Below, piece after piece: positions 42,830 through 52,699 of a DNA stretch of 64,000 nt. Both the position numbers and the translations under genes were made by a program. The DNA comes from Conchocele bisecta (taxonomy: Eukaryota; Mollusca; Bivalvia; Lucinida; Thyasiridae): contig CM055272.1 of the NCBI GenBank assembly GCA_029237695.1, positions 37,228,901-37,292,900 on the forward strand. The letters are read 5' to 3'. The notes below the pieces were generated by a model. It saw nothing but the letters and a program-made list of their open reading frames with translations. It did no database searches and was not told the DNA's origin. The first letter of the stretch is position 1. The number at the start of each line of letters is the position of its first letter.

Positions 42830-44752
42830 TTGACAAAGGCTAGTGAGTTGAAGTCAGTAACAGCAACATTGCATAATGTTGAGCCTTATAAGACAGTAAA
42901 GCGTGGTGTTCCAGCTATCAGGCCAGTAGTTGATATCACACCAGAAGACACACACAAACAGCGTCTGAAGGGAACAGTTCATACGTTGTTGCGAACTGAC
43001 TCTGATGGGAAATGTATAGCAGCAGACACACAAAGAGTTGGTGCATTTTCTGGTTTCCATGCCCGAATTCAAAAGAAAAAAGTTGTCAAAAGTAAGCCAT
43101 ACTACTTTCTTACTTTTCCTAAGCCTCCTCAGAAGTCAGTTGTTCATGAAGTGATGTGTAGGATGGTTGCAGCTGCCACCAAGAAATGTATGCCCTTTAT
43201 TCAGCTTGTAGGAGATCAACCAGTATATGCCCTCATGGTTCAGTTGAAGAATGAGAATCCAGAAAATTTTGATCTTATACTTCCATTCCTTGGTCCATTC
43301 CATGCTCACATGTCATTTATATCAGCAATGAATAAAAGATTCAAAGGATCTGGCTTATCGGACATTCTTATAGCAGCCGATGTTATCGCTGAGGGATCAG
43401 TAGATCGGGCACTGTCAGGAAAGCACTATAAACGCAGTATCAGATGTCTGAAAGTGATGTATGAGGCACTTTCTCGTCGAGTCATTCGTCAGGGACTTGA
43501 AAGCGGATTGGAAATATCATCTGAACTCAAACAAGAACTTGAAGTATTGAAAACCCCAGCTACATCTTCCAAGGAGGAGGTGAAGGCACAATATGATGAG
43601 CTAGAATCTAATCCAGAATTGTCTTCTTTTGTAGATGAGGCATTCAAGATAGTTGAAACTGCTGGCAGCCCAATGGCTAAATACTGGTTGAGTTTCATGA
43701 ATATGGTGGAGATTCTCTTGATGAACAATCATGCATTGAGAATCCAAGATTGGGATGCTTTCAAGGCATCACTAAGGATGATGTTGCCTTGGATGCAGAT
43801 ATATGACAACGACAAATATGGAAGATGGCTTGTAGAGTTCTGGCTCGAGATAAGTTGTCTGGATGAGGATAAGTCTCGCTACATGAGAGAGGGACTGTTT
43901 TCGCAGTCAATGACAGGCAGACCATACTCATGTTTGCCCTTGGATCTCTGGATAGAGATGACCATGAACAAAGGATCAAAGATGAAAGCTGGGTGGTCGA
44001 GGATTTTGAAGAATGAGCCTCAGTTGTTGATTCACACTAGGAACGTAAATTTCATCAACAGAGTGAGGGTGTCTCTCCATGCCATTGCAGATTTGGCAAA
44101 TTCCACTCATGGTCACAGTGAGAATTCTCGAACTCGTCTCAGAATCGACGAACAGGCAATACAAGATGTAGATAGTTGCATGACAGAATTTTCATGTGAT
44201 CCATTTGATCTCGCAAGTCCTACATTGCGATCATTGCAGACTGGGATAGTTGCATCAGAACGGCTGGTAATCGATTTTGAATCGGCCCATGCTGATGGCG
44301 AAGCTTCTGTGAACAAGTTCATTGGAGAGAGAATGTTCTCGAGTGAAACATCGTTTGATGCAGCACTCCACAGAAATAAAAGACACAACTTTAGCAATCC
44401 TCCCATTGCTAACGCTGGATCAAAAACAGTTACAAAAACTGATGCAATGGAGAATAGGGCTATGGCAGAAGTCATCACTCTTGCAGAAGGCTGCACTGAC
44501 ACATTTGATCTTGTACAAGTAATGCAAAACCGAGTGACCGAAGAATGTCTTCCCATTTTTAATGTCAATGGAACCATGAGAAAGGGTCAGAAGTCAAAGC
44601 TGATTGAAAAACTAAAGTTTGCAGAACTTTCCATACAAGACCCATACATCGCATTGATTGACATGGGGTTTCTTTGGCGGCTAGCCACTCCATCTGTTGA
44701 AGATAAAGATACCAGGGATGAGAATGTCTTTACATGGGGGAAATTATGCTGA
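42830..44752 (+). pseudogene. Locus B transposase-like core, 640 residues open
   Basis: The longest open frame of the window. Key residues: D129 in LVGDQPVY, H158 in GPFHAHMSF, GSGL at 173-176, E188 in IAEGSVD, and KYGRW at 329-333 followed by LVEFWLEISCLDED. D129, H158, GSGL and KYGRW have counterparts at the same spacings in locus A. The frame ends at TWGKLC, where one extra base in a GGGGGAAA run shifts it; the ancestral frame goes on as NYAEKIFSLACARHRN. An RNase H-like DDE/D fold is plausible but unproven. The start is not the native one. Confidence 0.75.
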
Positions 44753-45050
44753 AAAGATATTCTCCTTGGCATGTGCTCGTCATCGAAATGCACACACTGT
44801 GGTGTTTGTTAACGACACTTACGATGTTCCAAACTTCACCAAGGACAGTGAACATGAACATAGATATGCGGGAGTTTCGAAGAACATCTACATAAAGAAA
44901 GAAGACAGGATTCCTTCGACACGAGAATTTAACGAGATGTTCAAGAATTCCAAAAACAAAAATACGACTTCAGCAATTTCTGAAGAAAGAATTCAGAGAT
45001 ATCACACAGAAGAAAGTAAATGTACAGTTCCTTTACTCAGTAAGAGATAA
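44720..45050 (+). pseudogene. Locus B linker between core and nuclease
   Basis: After the shift near 44734 the frame reads NYAEKIFSLACARHRNAHTV, then FVNDTYDVPNFTKD, an R/K-rich stretch and NEMFKNSKNKN. It ends with a frame change near 45030. The VVFVNDTYDV strand-loop is a plausible part of the nuclease or linker domain. Nothing further can be assigned. Confidence 0.6.
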
Positions 45051-45099
45051 TGTGCTGGGATCTCTCATCTGACAAAAGAAGACACAAGAAAAGTGGAGT

Positions 45100-45909
45100 T
45101 TGAGTGTCAACACCTGGAAGCCGACACAATACTGCTGTACATCTACTCTGCGATAAGGAAAGAAAGCAGGAGAAACAGATGTGGTTGTCATCGATGCTGA
45201 GGATACTGATGTGGTTGTTCTTTCAGCATATGTTGCCCACAAGATAGATGGAGATTTAGGAATCAAACGAAAGTCATCAGTCTATGACAGTAAGTTTCTA
45301 TGCTCAGATTACGACTCCAACATTATTCTTACGCTTCACATTTTCACAGGCTCAGATGCAGCTACCGCATTCTTTGGTCATGGAAATAAAACTGTTTTTG
45401 ATACAGTGAAAACAAGTAATGAAGCACACACGTTGTTGGAGACTTTGGGAAGCTCACTGCCCATGTCCGAAACAACTGTAGAAAGCATGACAGAGTTTAC
45501 CGTGAAATATGTCTACAAAGACAAAGTCAGTAAAACCCTCGCGGAGGCGAGAGCGACAAAGTGGAAGAATATGAAGAAGAAATCCACTCTCAGAATCCCA
45601 CCAGATATAGATTCACACCGTTTGAAGGTTGAGAGAGCCAACTATCAGGTCTACACATTATTGAGATACGATTTACCAGACGCTCCACCTTCCCCACTTG
45701 GACATGGATGGCTAATGAATGGGGAAAAGTGTGAACCACTTCGTTATACCAAACCAGCACTTCCCCAAACATTAAATGACATGATTGCTGGAAGTAAATC
45801 TGTTGAACAAGCAGATGATACATCCTCTGACATTTCAACGGACTCGGACGGTGAAGAGGATGATATGTTCACGATATTTAGAAACCTGAACCACCATTGC
45901 CTTTCTTAA
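45100..45909 (+). pseudogene. Locus B XPG/FEN-like nuclease region
   Basis: First acidic motif QHLEADTILLYIYSAI at about 45107-45155, then a frame change. From 45181 (residue 1): VVIDAEDTDVVVLSAYVAH with D5, E7, D8 and D10, then TLHIFTGSDAATAFFGHG with D59, and GNKTVF. The order EAD, D-x-D and G-x-D with a downstream glycine-rich turn matches the XPG-I/FEN pattern (G-C-D there, G-S-D here). The C-terminus is acidic (SDISTDSDGEEDD) and lacks the Cys8 tail of locus A. The stop is at 45907-45909, just before the right inverted repeat. Confidence 0.7.
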
Positions 45910-45984
45910 GTACAACATTTTCAAGAATATGGCAGCCATCTTGGATTTTCAAACTTGTAAATTTGCTAATTTTAACAAAGTATA

Positions 45985-46558
45985 CAATATAATTACATTG
46001 TCCTCTTCAAAAACAGAAAATTAGGCTTCAAAACGGAATTCACTGCTATTTATTAAGCATGTAATTTAATATTTTGATGAAAAATGGTGGCCATCTTGGA
46101 TTTTTCTGTCCTCTATGCATTTTCATGTAAAATATCTTTGCAGATATTTTCTCTTCATGTTAGCAGAGGTTCTAAACTAAAAAAACAACTTCAATTGGTC
46201 AAAAATAACCCTTCTGTAGCCGTTAATGAATAATTGGACTGAAAATGGCGGCCATCTTGGATTATTTCATCCTGTATGCATTTTTCAGACATAAAATATT
46301 ATTTGCAGATACTTTCTGCTCATGGTAACAGAAGTTTTAGCCACAAAAACCAACTTCAATGATCAAAAGGAACCCACACATGGCCAATTCGACTGAAAAT
46401 GGCGGCCATCTTGGATTTTGCCTCCTCACGGAAATTGCCAGCATTTTCGCGAGGGTCACCCCCGCTCATTTTTTTCGTAATTGAATGTAGATGTGGAAAA
46501 TGTGCTCAAACCTTTGTCTCAGATAATTGGTCACGGATCTGTGTTAATTTGCCTCTAC
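45985..46558. repeat. Locus B right terminal inverted repeat
   Basis: Inverted mate of 40091-40664, ending GTTAATTTGCCTCTAC. It carries the three GGCGGCCATCTTGGATT-type subrepeats at about 46088, 46245 and 46400 (one as GGTGGCCATCTTGG). A further ATGGCAGCCATCTTGG stands at about 45929, just inside. Confidence 0.85.
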
Positions 46559-46780
46559 TATATATATGGAGAGTTAAAGGTATGCCCACTCCGTAGGTTA
46601 TACTATAGGGAGACAGACTGAGATAGGTATGTATATATGGGGAGTTAAAGGTATGCCCACTCCGTAGGTTATACTATAGGGAGACAGACTGAGCTAGGTA
46701 TGTATATATGGGGAGTTAAAGGTATGCCCACTCCGTAGGTTATACTACAGGGAGACAGACTGAGATAGGTATGTATATTC

Positions 46781-47512
46781 TGTAGATACGACATTTTCTG
46801 GCAAAATAAACATTCATTCACCATTACCCAACGTATTGATTGGCATTATTATACATTTTATGTCAGACGTATGCGTTAATATTGACCAGTTTTCAACGTT
46901 TCTGAACATCTATTGGCAATCTCAGCTCGCGAACAAGCAGTTTGATTGACCGAGTCTGAGCTGTAGAACAACTCAGGCTCAGCCAATCAAGCTGATTGAT
47001 TTCAACCACAAAATGTAAGTAATTTTAAATAAAGAATTTTGACAACTATTTTGACAACTAGTGTATAGGCATATATAGTGAATCTGTAAACAGTGAAGAC
47101 ACTAATTAGCCTGCGCATGCGCACAGTCTGATCAGCGTCTTCACTGATCGCCAATTTCGTCCCCTCGAGAATGGTGCGCACATGTCTGACGTATGCATTA
47201 CATGCGCATAGAACGAAATTAAAAAATATCTTCCTGGAAATTATCCGGAAATATTTCTCCAGAATACCGTTCCCATGGTTACCAATAGCATGTTCATCAA
47301 CGATGTTAAATTGTCACCATACTATAACGATCAACATACACAGCTAGGTGCACATGATAAAAGTCAGGGCGTGGTCAGGATTTTAGTAACCTGTATTAAA
47401 CAATTAGTAACAGGGTATATCCATGATATACAGTCAGTTGTGATATAATGGTGATATTTTACAGTTAGTTGTGTTACAGTTGTGATGGTTTAATGTCGGT
47501 TTCTACAGACGC
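46781..47512. other. Anonymous DNA with two small repeat fragments
   Basis: 46785-46872 is a fragment of the TTAA family 2 MITE (ACATTTTCTGGCAAAATAAA). 47085-47150 holds the GCGCATGCGCACAGTCTGAT palindrome unit. The rest is unassigned. Confidence 0.45.
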
Positions 47513-47830
47513 GATGATTCACTGTTCGCTGCGCAACAAACGTGACTTCAATCACGATGATTTACCGTTCGCTGTGCTACAATCGCAGTCGCGATAATTT
47601 ACCTTTACCGTTCGCTGTGCTACAATCGCGATGATTTACTCGCTGTGCTACAATCGCGATGATTTACCGTTCGGTGTGTGTGCTACAATCGCGATTATTC
47701 ACTGTTCGCTGTGCTACAATCGCGATGATTTACCGTTCTCTGTGCTACAATCGCGATGACTTACCGTTCGTTGTGCTACAATCGCGATGATTTACCGTCC
47801 GTTGTGCTACTAATTGTATGAATTGTGCTA
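47513..47830. repeat. 31-bp minisatellite with TCGCGA core
   Basis: The unit GATGATTTACCGTTCGCTGT, then GCTACAATCGC, is repeated about nine to ten times with indels between 47513 and 47830. Every good unit has ATCGCGATGATT. No spacers and no frame. Confidence 0.85.
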
Positions 47831-47854
47831 CACTCGTGATGATTGGTTCGCTAT

Positions 47855-48025
47855 AAAAATGTTCGTAAGTTCAAAATTAGGATCGTCGGAGAATTTTAAT
47901 TGATGTATTTACATATATTGAACATAGACAAGAAAACATGTAGTGTTAATGTGAAATTTACAGACTATCATAATGTTGCACTTACGAACATTTTAGTCGT
48001 ATGAAGTTTAGTGAAACGGGTCCCT
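47855..48025. mobile_element. Foldback MITE (GTTTCACTAAACTTCGTA family), copy 2, left end short
   Basis: AAAATGTTCGTAAGTTC pairs with CACTTACGAACATTTTAG, and the right end is AAGTTTAGTGAAACGGG. The central arm is partly lost. Confidence 0.7.
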
Positions 48026-48195
48026 GGTGATCTTACTGTTAGCTGTACTATAATCGTGTTGTGTTGTGCTACATTCGCGTAAAATACCACTAGTTGTGTT
48101 TCAATTGCGATGATTTAGCGTGTTTTGTTTTTGTTTAAATAGACATAAGAGAAATATATCAAAACAATACATATCGTCAATACATTAATACTAAT

Positions 48196-48588
48196 CAGGC
48201 CCGTACGCAGGAATTAATTTAGGGGGGTGCGCTATCGACGGCGCGAAGGGCTAAACATTGTGTGTTTGCACAGTCACGGACAGACCTCAGCAGATTAACC
48301 ATTGCACCCCTAAATAACTGGAATGGATTTTGATATGTTAATTTTGCAACCCATTGCAATCATCACAAAATGATTTTTAGACCAGTCCATTTATGAACAT
48401 GAGGTGTTTTTGTTCTCAAAATTATGAAAATTACTTGCAAAAAGTGCAGATCCTGATGAGACAGCTCGTCACGAGCCGGCTCATCTGGATCTACACTTTT
48501 TGCCAATACCACTATACAGGCCTGTGGTGTTGAACGGGTTAAGGGGGATGCGTACGCACCCGTCGCACCCCCTCTGCGTACGGGCCTG
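48196..48588. mobile_element. CAGGCCCGTACGCAG element with 5-bp duplication and a nested MITE
   Basis: Ends CAGGCCCGTACGCAGG and CTGCGTACGGGCCTG; perfect CTAAT duplication (48191-48195 and 48589-48593). A TTAA MITE (48295-48542) interrupts it. Removing the MITE leaves an element of about 145 bp. A truncated relative ends at 17337. Confidence 0.85.
48295..48542. mobile_element. TTAA-flanked MITE family 1, nested
   Basis: TTAA at 48295-48298 and 48539-48542; ends CCATTGCACCCCTAAATAAC and GGTGTTGAACGGG; the core is inverted relative to 13036 (GAGACAGCTCGTCACGAGCC). It inserted into the CAGGCCCGTACGCAG element. Confidence 0.85.
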
Positions 48589-48617
48589 CTAATTTAAAAT
48601 ATAATTAGAATATGATA

Positions 48618-48866
48618 CAGTGGAACCTCTCTAATCCTATTCCCAGGGTGTCCGGTTTACAGATGTTCCACTGTAAATCAGGCATATGACCACTCCTATA
48701 CACTCGTTCGTGTTTTGCGATCGCGAACAGTTTTGATGTGTTTCATTGTAATTGAACTCCGATGGTACTGTCTGAGACAGTACCATCGGAGTTAAATTAC
48801 AATGAAACACATCAAAATGACCAACACTTGATTATACATGGTGTGCGGTTTAGAGAGGTTCCACTG
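48618..48866. mobile_element. TA-flanked MITE (CAGTGGAACCTCTCTAA) with inner hairpin
   Basis: Ends CAGTGGAACCTCTCTAA and TTTAGAGAGGTTCCACTG, flanked by TA (48616-48617 and 48867-48868). At 48732-48820 a near-perfect palindrome (TTTTGATGTGTTTCATTGTA and complement around GTACTGTCTGAGACAGTAC) may be another foldback insertion. Confidence 0.85.
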
Positions 48867-48905
48867 TATTAATATTACTACTACATTTACATGTTCCCAC
48901 GGTCA

Positions 48906-49291
48906 CAAGGTGCATGATCACGTGGTTACAACAACAACAACGTCGCCCACTCCAAAGTAAGTATTATTTGATATTTTCCTTAATATGCAGCGGATTTTGA
49001 TGAACTATGGCGCAACAAATGCGTCTTCATGGGCTGCATTTGGTGGTCTAGTTTGGCACAGACTTATGTCGTTTTTTGCAAAGAATCGATTTCCGTGTAA
49101 ACGACAGAAGTTTAGGCAAAAATACAGAGACCACCAAATGCAGCTTAACAAGACGCGTTTGATGCGCCATATTTCATCAAAATCCGTTACGTAATAAGGA
49201 CAATATAAGAGAATACGTACTTTCAATCGGATTGATTCTGGAAGTTTCATTACTTGTTGTTGTTGTTAATACCACGTGATCATACACCTTG
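48906..49291. mobile_element. MITE with 5-bp target duplication (CAAGGTG family), copy 3
   Basis: Ends CAAGGTGCATGATCACGTGG and CCACGTGATCATACACCTTG; perfect GGTCA duplication at 48901-48905 and 49292-49296. Inverted relative to the copies at 4469 and 24496, and missing part of the central hairpin. Confidence 0.9.
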
Positions 49292-49419
49292 GGTCATATG
49301 CGTTTTAAATGTCGGGAAGTGATCACAAGGGCCACTGTTGGTGAGAATGGGAAATCATGCCTAGTACTGCACTTATCGATTCCGGTACGTGAAGCTGTGT
49401 GCGCTGTGGGGGCAGTCCC

Positions 49420-49918
49420 ATAGGCATTCTGCGTGTTTCGGCTTTCATCGGTATAACTCTATATAATTATATATATGAACAAGGCTTCTAACTTTGATCT
49501 GACACGTCCCTTTATCATAACAAAGTAACTCGTTTAAAATTGTAATTTTCAATGCATTCTATGTATTTCTGCAGGATATATACTTCTCAAATGATCATAT
49601 AATCTTGCCACTACAATATTGACTTTAGAGCCTTAAACATATTATTTCATTTGTTATGATACGAGGTTGTGTCCGACCTAGGAAAAGGAGCTGTAATTCG
49701 ATAGTATTTGCACAAATATGTTCTAACTATGTTATTTTAGCAATATAACAATAATTATCAAATGAAAATCTGCACTTTCCGCCAAAATATTCACATTAGC
49801 GTTAATAAAATCGCAGAATGTGTTATGATATGAGGTCGAGTCCAACCAAAGTTAGAAGTATTGTTCATATATATATATAGTTATACCGATGAAAGCCGAA
49901 ACACGCCGAATGCCTGTG
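49420..49918. mobile_element. Foldback element (GGCATTCGGCGTGTTTCGGC), long copy
   Basis: The arms GGCATTCTGCGTGTTTCGGC then TTTCATCGGTATAAC, and the inverted mate ending CGCCGAATGCC, enclose about 420 bp. Inside are a TATATAT tract and an imperfect inverted pair around AAAGTTAGAAG/CTTCTAACTTTG. The flanks show no clear duplication. The short relative at 52430-52572 does. Confidence 0.75.
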
Positions 49919-50165
49919 CATCCACCCACGCGAAACATATACATGTACAATGTATACTGGCGCTGCACTCCGCGTCGGCGTAAAATGTTTCCCGTCGAAA
50001 AAGTACACAAAATGCTTCACGTCGAAAAATACACCGGTTTCCTGACAAGATTCCAGTCAGCTCGACTTAGAGCATTTTGCATAAACACATGTTTCGTCTA
50101 GTAACAGGCGCAACTTTCTAGACGAAATTGTGTTTATGCAGTACGGAGTGACACCATCAGTTAAT
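49919..50165. other. Anonymous DNA
   Basis: Contains a diverged inverted pair around TAGACGAAA/TTTCGTCTAG (about 50092 and 50117). No gene. Confidence 0.35.
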
Positions 50166-50391
50166 AGGCAGGGCCCGGTTGCTCAAAACATCCGTTAGCT
50201 TAACGGACTGTTAAATCCTTAACTGAATGGTTAAAATCTCTGTTTTAACAGAGATTTTAACCATTCAGTTAAGGATTTAACAGTCCGTTACTGTTTTAAC
50301 AGAGATATTAACCATTCAGTTAAGGATTTAACAGTCCGTTAAGGATTTAACAGTCCGTTAAGCTAACTGGTGTTTTGAACAACTGGGCCCA
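50166..50391. mobile_element. Foldback element (GGGCCCGGTTGCTCAAAAC)
   Basis: Ends GGGCCCGGTTGCTCAAAAC and GTTTTGAACAACTGGGCCC. Inside, CTGTTAAATCCTTAACTGAA and its complement repeat, with TTAAGGATTTAACAGTCCGT occurring three times on the right side. No clear target duplication. Confidence 0.75.
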
Positions 50392-50405
50392 GACGAATAG
50401 TCATA

Positions 50406-50636
50406 CAGTAGCGGATTCAGGATTTCACCGAAGGGGCGCGGTGGGGCAGTCTAATTTTCAGTACATAATTACATAATGCTCATGCTATAAGGCACAGTTT
50501 GGTAATATGTCTGAAAATAAACCCACCCTTATTTGACAGCACTTCTCAATTGCAAAAAAACAACAACAACACCAACTGGAATCCTAAAGGGATGCGGGCG
50601 GCATTCCCCCGGACCCCCTCCGTGAATCCACCACTG
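50406..50636. mobile_element. CAGTAGCGGATTCAGG element with 5-bp duplication
   Basis: Ends CAGTAGCGGATTCAGG and TGAATCCACCACTG with a perfect TCATA duplication (50401-50405 and 50637-50641). Diverged member of the CAGGCGCGGAT family, but without the long G run. Confidence 0.8.
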
Positions 50637-50769
50637 TCATAAACATATCCGAAACAATTGGCTAGTTTCTCTGGAGTTTTCAGTCTCCTCCAATTGCAAT
50701 AGAAAACATATATTTTGAGATGTCTTCCACAATGATACACTCACGTAACGTATATAGAAATACTGACCG

Positions 50770-51650
50770 TGGCTAAAACAACTACTGTCTGTTCCACGTT
50801 TAGCTGCCGATGAACTTTTGGCCATTAAACACATTAAATCTAAACAATATTTAAAAGTAAGTACTTTTTCATCAATAACAAAAAAGTCACCCTCCCCAAA
50901 AATATTTATTTGATGAAATTCCATCAAATATTGATTTTATTGCGAAAAAAATCCTATGGGAATTTAAAGGTACATACCCACTCAGTAGGCACAAAATGTT
51001 CTCTATATCAGAGACATCATCTGAGACATTTTCTGGCAGAATAAACATTCATTCACCATTACCCCACGTATTGATTGGCATTATTATAAATTTTGTATCA
51101 AACGTAAATTTTCACACCGATATCAGGGGCGATAACCGTGTTTCGTTGAAATGTTGACGGACATTACTATTTATTCTCTGTATTTAGTTTTTGATGTGCA
51201 ATGATCATACTTTATAATCTGTCGAAAATAGTATTTTTTCGGATGACGCATTTAATTAGTATAAATAATTAAAACAGATCATGACTCATTTGCATATGAA
51301 AATAGCCTGATACAACCGCGCGTCACTATCAGTAAAATAAATGTTACTAAATGATTATATATGTATAGCGGGCACTCGTAACGTTTATAACTTGTGGAAT
51401 AGCGACACACGTATACACTTATTTAATTCCTATACAGAACAGTTTGTGCCTACTGATTGGGCATGTACCTTTAACATGGGGCCTAAAAATATATATTTTT
51501 TAAATATTTTTTTTATTTGTGGACCGATTTTCAAATATAACTTTTCTTTTCTTAGTTACATCATTTTCAAGCTATTGAATGTTGGAAAATTTTGGAAATT
51601 GACTCCCCATGTAGTCACGATTTTGAACGTTTATATTTAGAAGTCGTACA
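50770..51650. mobile_element. Hairpin element (TGTCTGTTCCACG) interrupted by a TTAA MITE
   Basis: The left part (50770-50963) and right part (51475-51650) belong to the family at 11062-11632: CTGTCTGTTCCACG, TATTGATTTTATTGCGAAAA, then AACATGGGGCC, TGGACCGATTTTCAA and TTTTCTTAGTTACATC. The nested MITE sits at the TTAA of ATTTAACATGGG. Confidence 0.7.
50964..51474. mobile_element. TTAA-flanked MITE family 2, copy 2, nested
   Basis: TTAA at 50964-50967 and 51471-51474; ends AGGTACATACCCACTCAGTA and TGGGCATGTACCT. Removing it restores GGGAATTTAACATGGGG, which matches GGGGATTTAACATGGG at 11275, giving an empty-site confirmation. Confidence 0.92.
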
Positions 51651-51808
51651 TGTATGTGATTAATACAAGTGTATTCAGTATATTATATAGATCTATTCCG
51701 GACAAGAAATAATGACCCGCGTGACCCCTGATCATCATATGATTCAAACGTAAGTGCTTCCTAAATGTCTAACACGTAATTATGTGAACATCACCTCGTT
51801 ACTGTATA

Positions 51809-52199
51809 CCAGTGCTCCAGATAAGGAATTAGTAATTGAGTATTGTCACTCCATCATTTCTGAAGCAATAGGGTTTTTCAAAATTTTAATTGGGTAAAAT
51901 AAATATACACTACTGTTTACACATCAACGGACAGCAACTATTGAACAGTTTGCTTCAAAATGAAAACATATCTTGGCATTTCATTAGAATTGAGACAATT
52001 CTAATAAAATACCAAGATGTGTTTTCATGGAAAATAAGAAAAACATGCTATATGTTTAGTCTGTTTATTGTTTTCTGCAGCATGATGGTACCACACAATT
52101 TTTATTGCTTTTTGATACACGCTACTTCTGATTTCAATTGGGTTTTTGGCAATTTGAATTGGGTATTTAAGCAAATACGCAGCTTATCTGGAGCTCTGG
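51809..52199. mobile_element. Foldback element (CCAGTGCTCCAGATAAG)
   Basis: Ends CCAGTGCTCCAGATAAG and CTTATCTGGAGCTCTGG; the flanks share TATA, compatible with TA-type targeting. The central hairpin pairs ATCTTGGCATTTCATTAGAA with its complement (about 51971-52022). A relative is at 59190-59457. Confidence 0.72.
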
Positions 52200-52429
52200 T
52201 ATACTATATGGTCCATAGAGTAACCAACCCGGCCATCTTTGTATGTTCCCATCAGCTAGTTTCACCTCTTGTGTCGTTTGAAACGAACGGAACATGCAAT
52301 GTAGAAATATGATATATGGTCCTATCACAGTTGATTGATTGTATGTGTTGCATAAGTACTACGGTAGACAGATGGTAGTATGATAGTTACACTTCTGAAA
52401 CAATGAGACCCATTCAGTGCCTTCAAATC

Positions 52430-52572
52430 CACAGGCATTCGGCGTGTTTCCGCTTTCATCGGTATAACTATCTACATATAATACAATACGAGGTCGTGTC
52501 CGACGAAAGTTAGAAGCCTTGTTCATATATATAGTTATACTGATGAAAGCCGAAACACGCCGAATGCCCGTG
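52430..52572. mobile_element. 143-bp MITE with 8-bp target duplication (hAT-like)
   Basis: Ends CACAGGCATTCGGCGTG and CACGCCGAATGCCCGTG; perfect 8-bp duplication TTCAAATC at 52422-52429 and 52573-52580. Deletion derivative of the element at 49420-49918. An 8-bp duplication is typical of hAT elements. Confidence 0.85.
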
Positions 52573-52699
52573 TTCAAATCAGCAATAGTGTAAGTTCCTA
52601 ATGAAAATTATTACCCATGTCAATTATGGGACATCATAGCTTGACTGTACAAATGCGTATTTCTTTTTATTTATTTTTTTATTTTTTTGTCTTCTATTT

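Larger units (their letters stand above)
41369..45909 (+). pseudogene. Locus B transposase-nuclease gene, broken but long
   Basis: About 1,500 codons can be followed in order, with roughly eight breaks. Pieces: 41369-41533 (CDEDRSSYPIDLWNTLK, ending WDNGPNR); 41812-41868 (YLEDDTMRDRILAVIDST) and 41866-41980 (DPFAAEIRYHRGCWKRYVQP); 41971-42124; 42153-42806; about 42780-44752; 44720-45050; and 45100-45909. The middle carries the transposase-like core and the end an XPG/FEN-like nuclease. Many breaks are one-base shifts, for example at GGGGGAAA near 44734. Since 640 residues remain open, decay appears recent, or some breaks could be sequencing errors in homopolymers. The gene is alone inside its transposon. 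Confidence 0.8.
40091..46558. mobile_element. Locus B: 6.5-kb Academ-like DNA transposon with long TIRs
   Basis: The ends are GTAGAGGCAAATTAACACAG and its exact inverted mate. The inverted repeats run about 570 bp each (40091-40664 and 45985-46558) with only scattered differences. The insertion is in the TATGTATATATGG part of a 71-bp minisatellite unit; the flanks fit a TATA duplication, but the TA run makes the exact length ambiguous. A single large gene on the plus strand fills the interior. Both repeats contain three subrepeats of about 150-165 bp, each with CCAAGATGGCCGCCATTTT. The superfamily name is inferred from gene content shared with locus A. Confidence 0.82.
40022..46780. repeat. 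71-bp minisatellite, split by the locus B transposon
   Basis: One unit lies left of the transposon (about 40022-40090) and three lie right of it (starting 46568, 46639 and 46710). The unit is 71 bp: GGGGAGTTAAAGGTATGCCC, then ACTCCGTAGG, TATACTATAGGGAGACAGAC and TGAGATAGGTATGTATATAT. Because the repeat shows what the uninterrupted site looks like, it fixes the transposon boundary to the TA-rich end of one unit. Confidence 0.85.

Noticed and set aside
41369..45909. Locus B as an intact host gene with introns
   Set aside because: Gaps between frame-matched pieces are zero or a few bases, so the breaks are frameshifts and stops, and the gene lies wholly inside a transposon.
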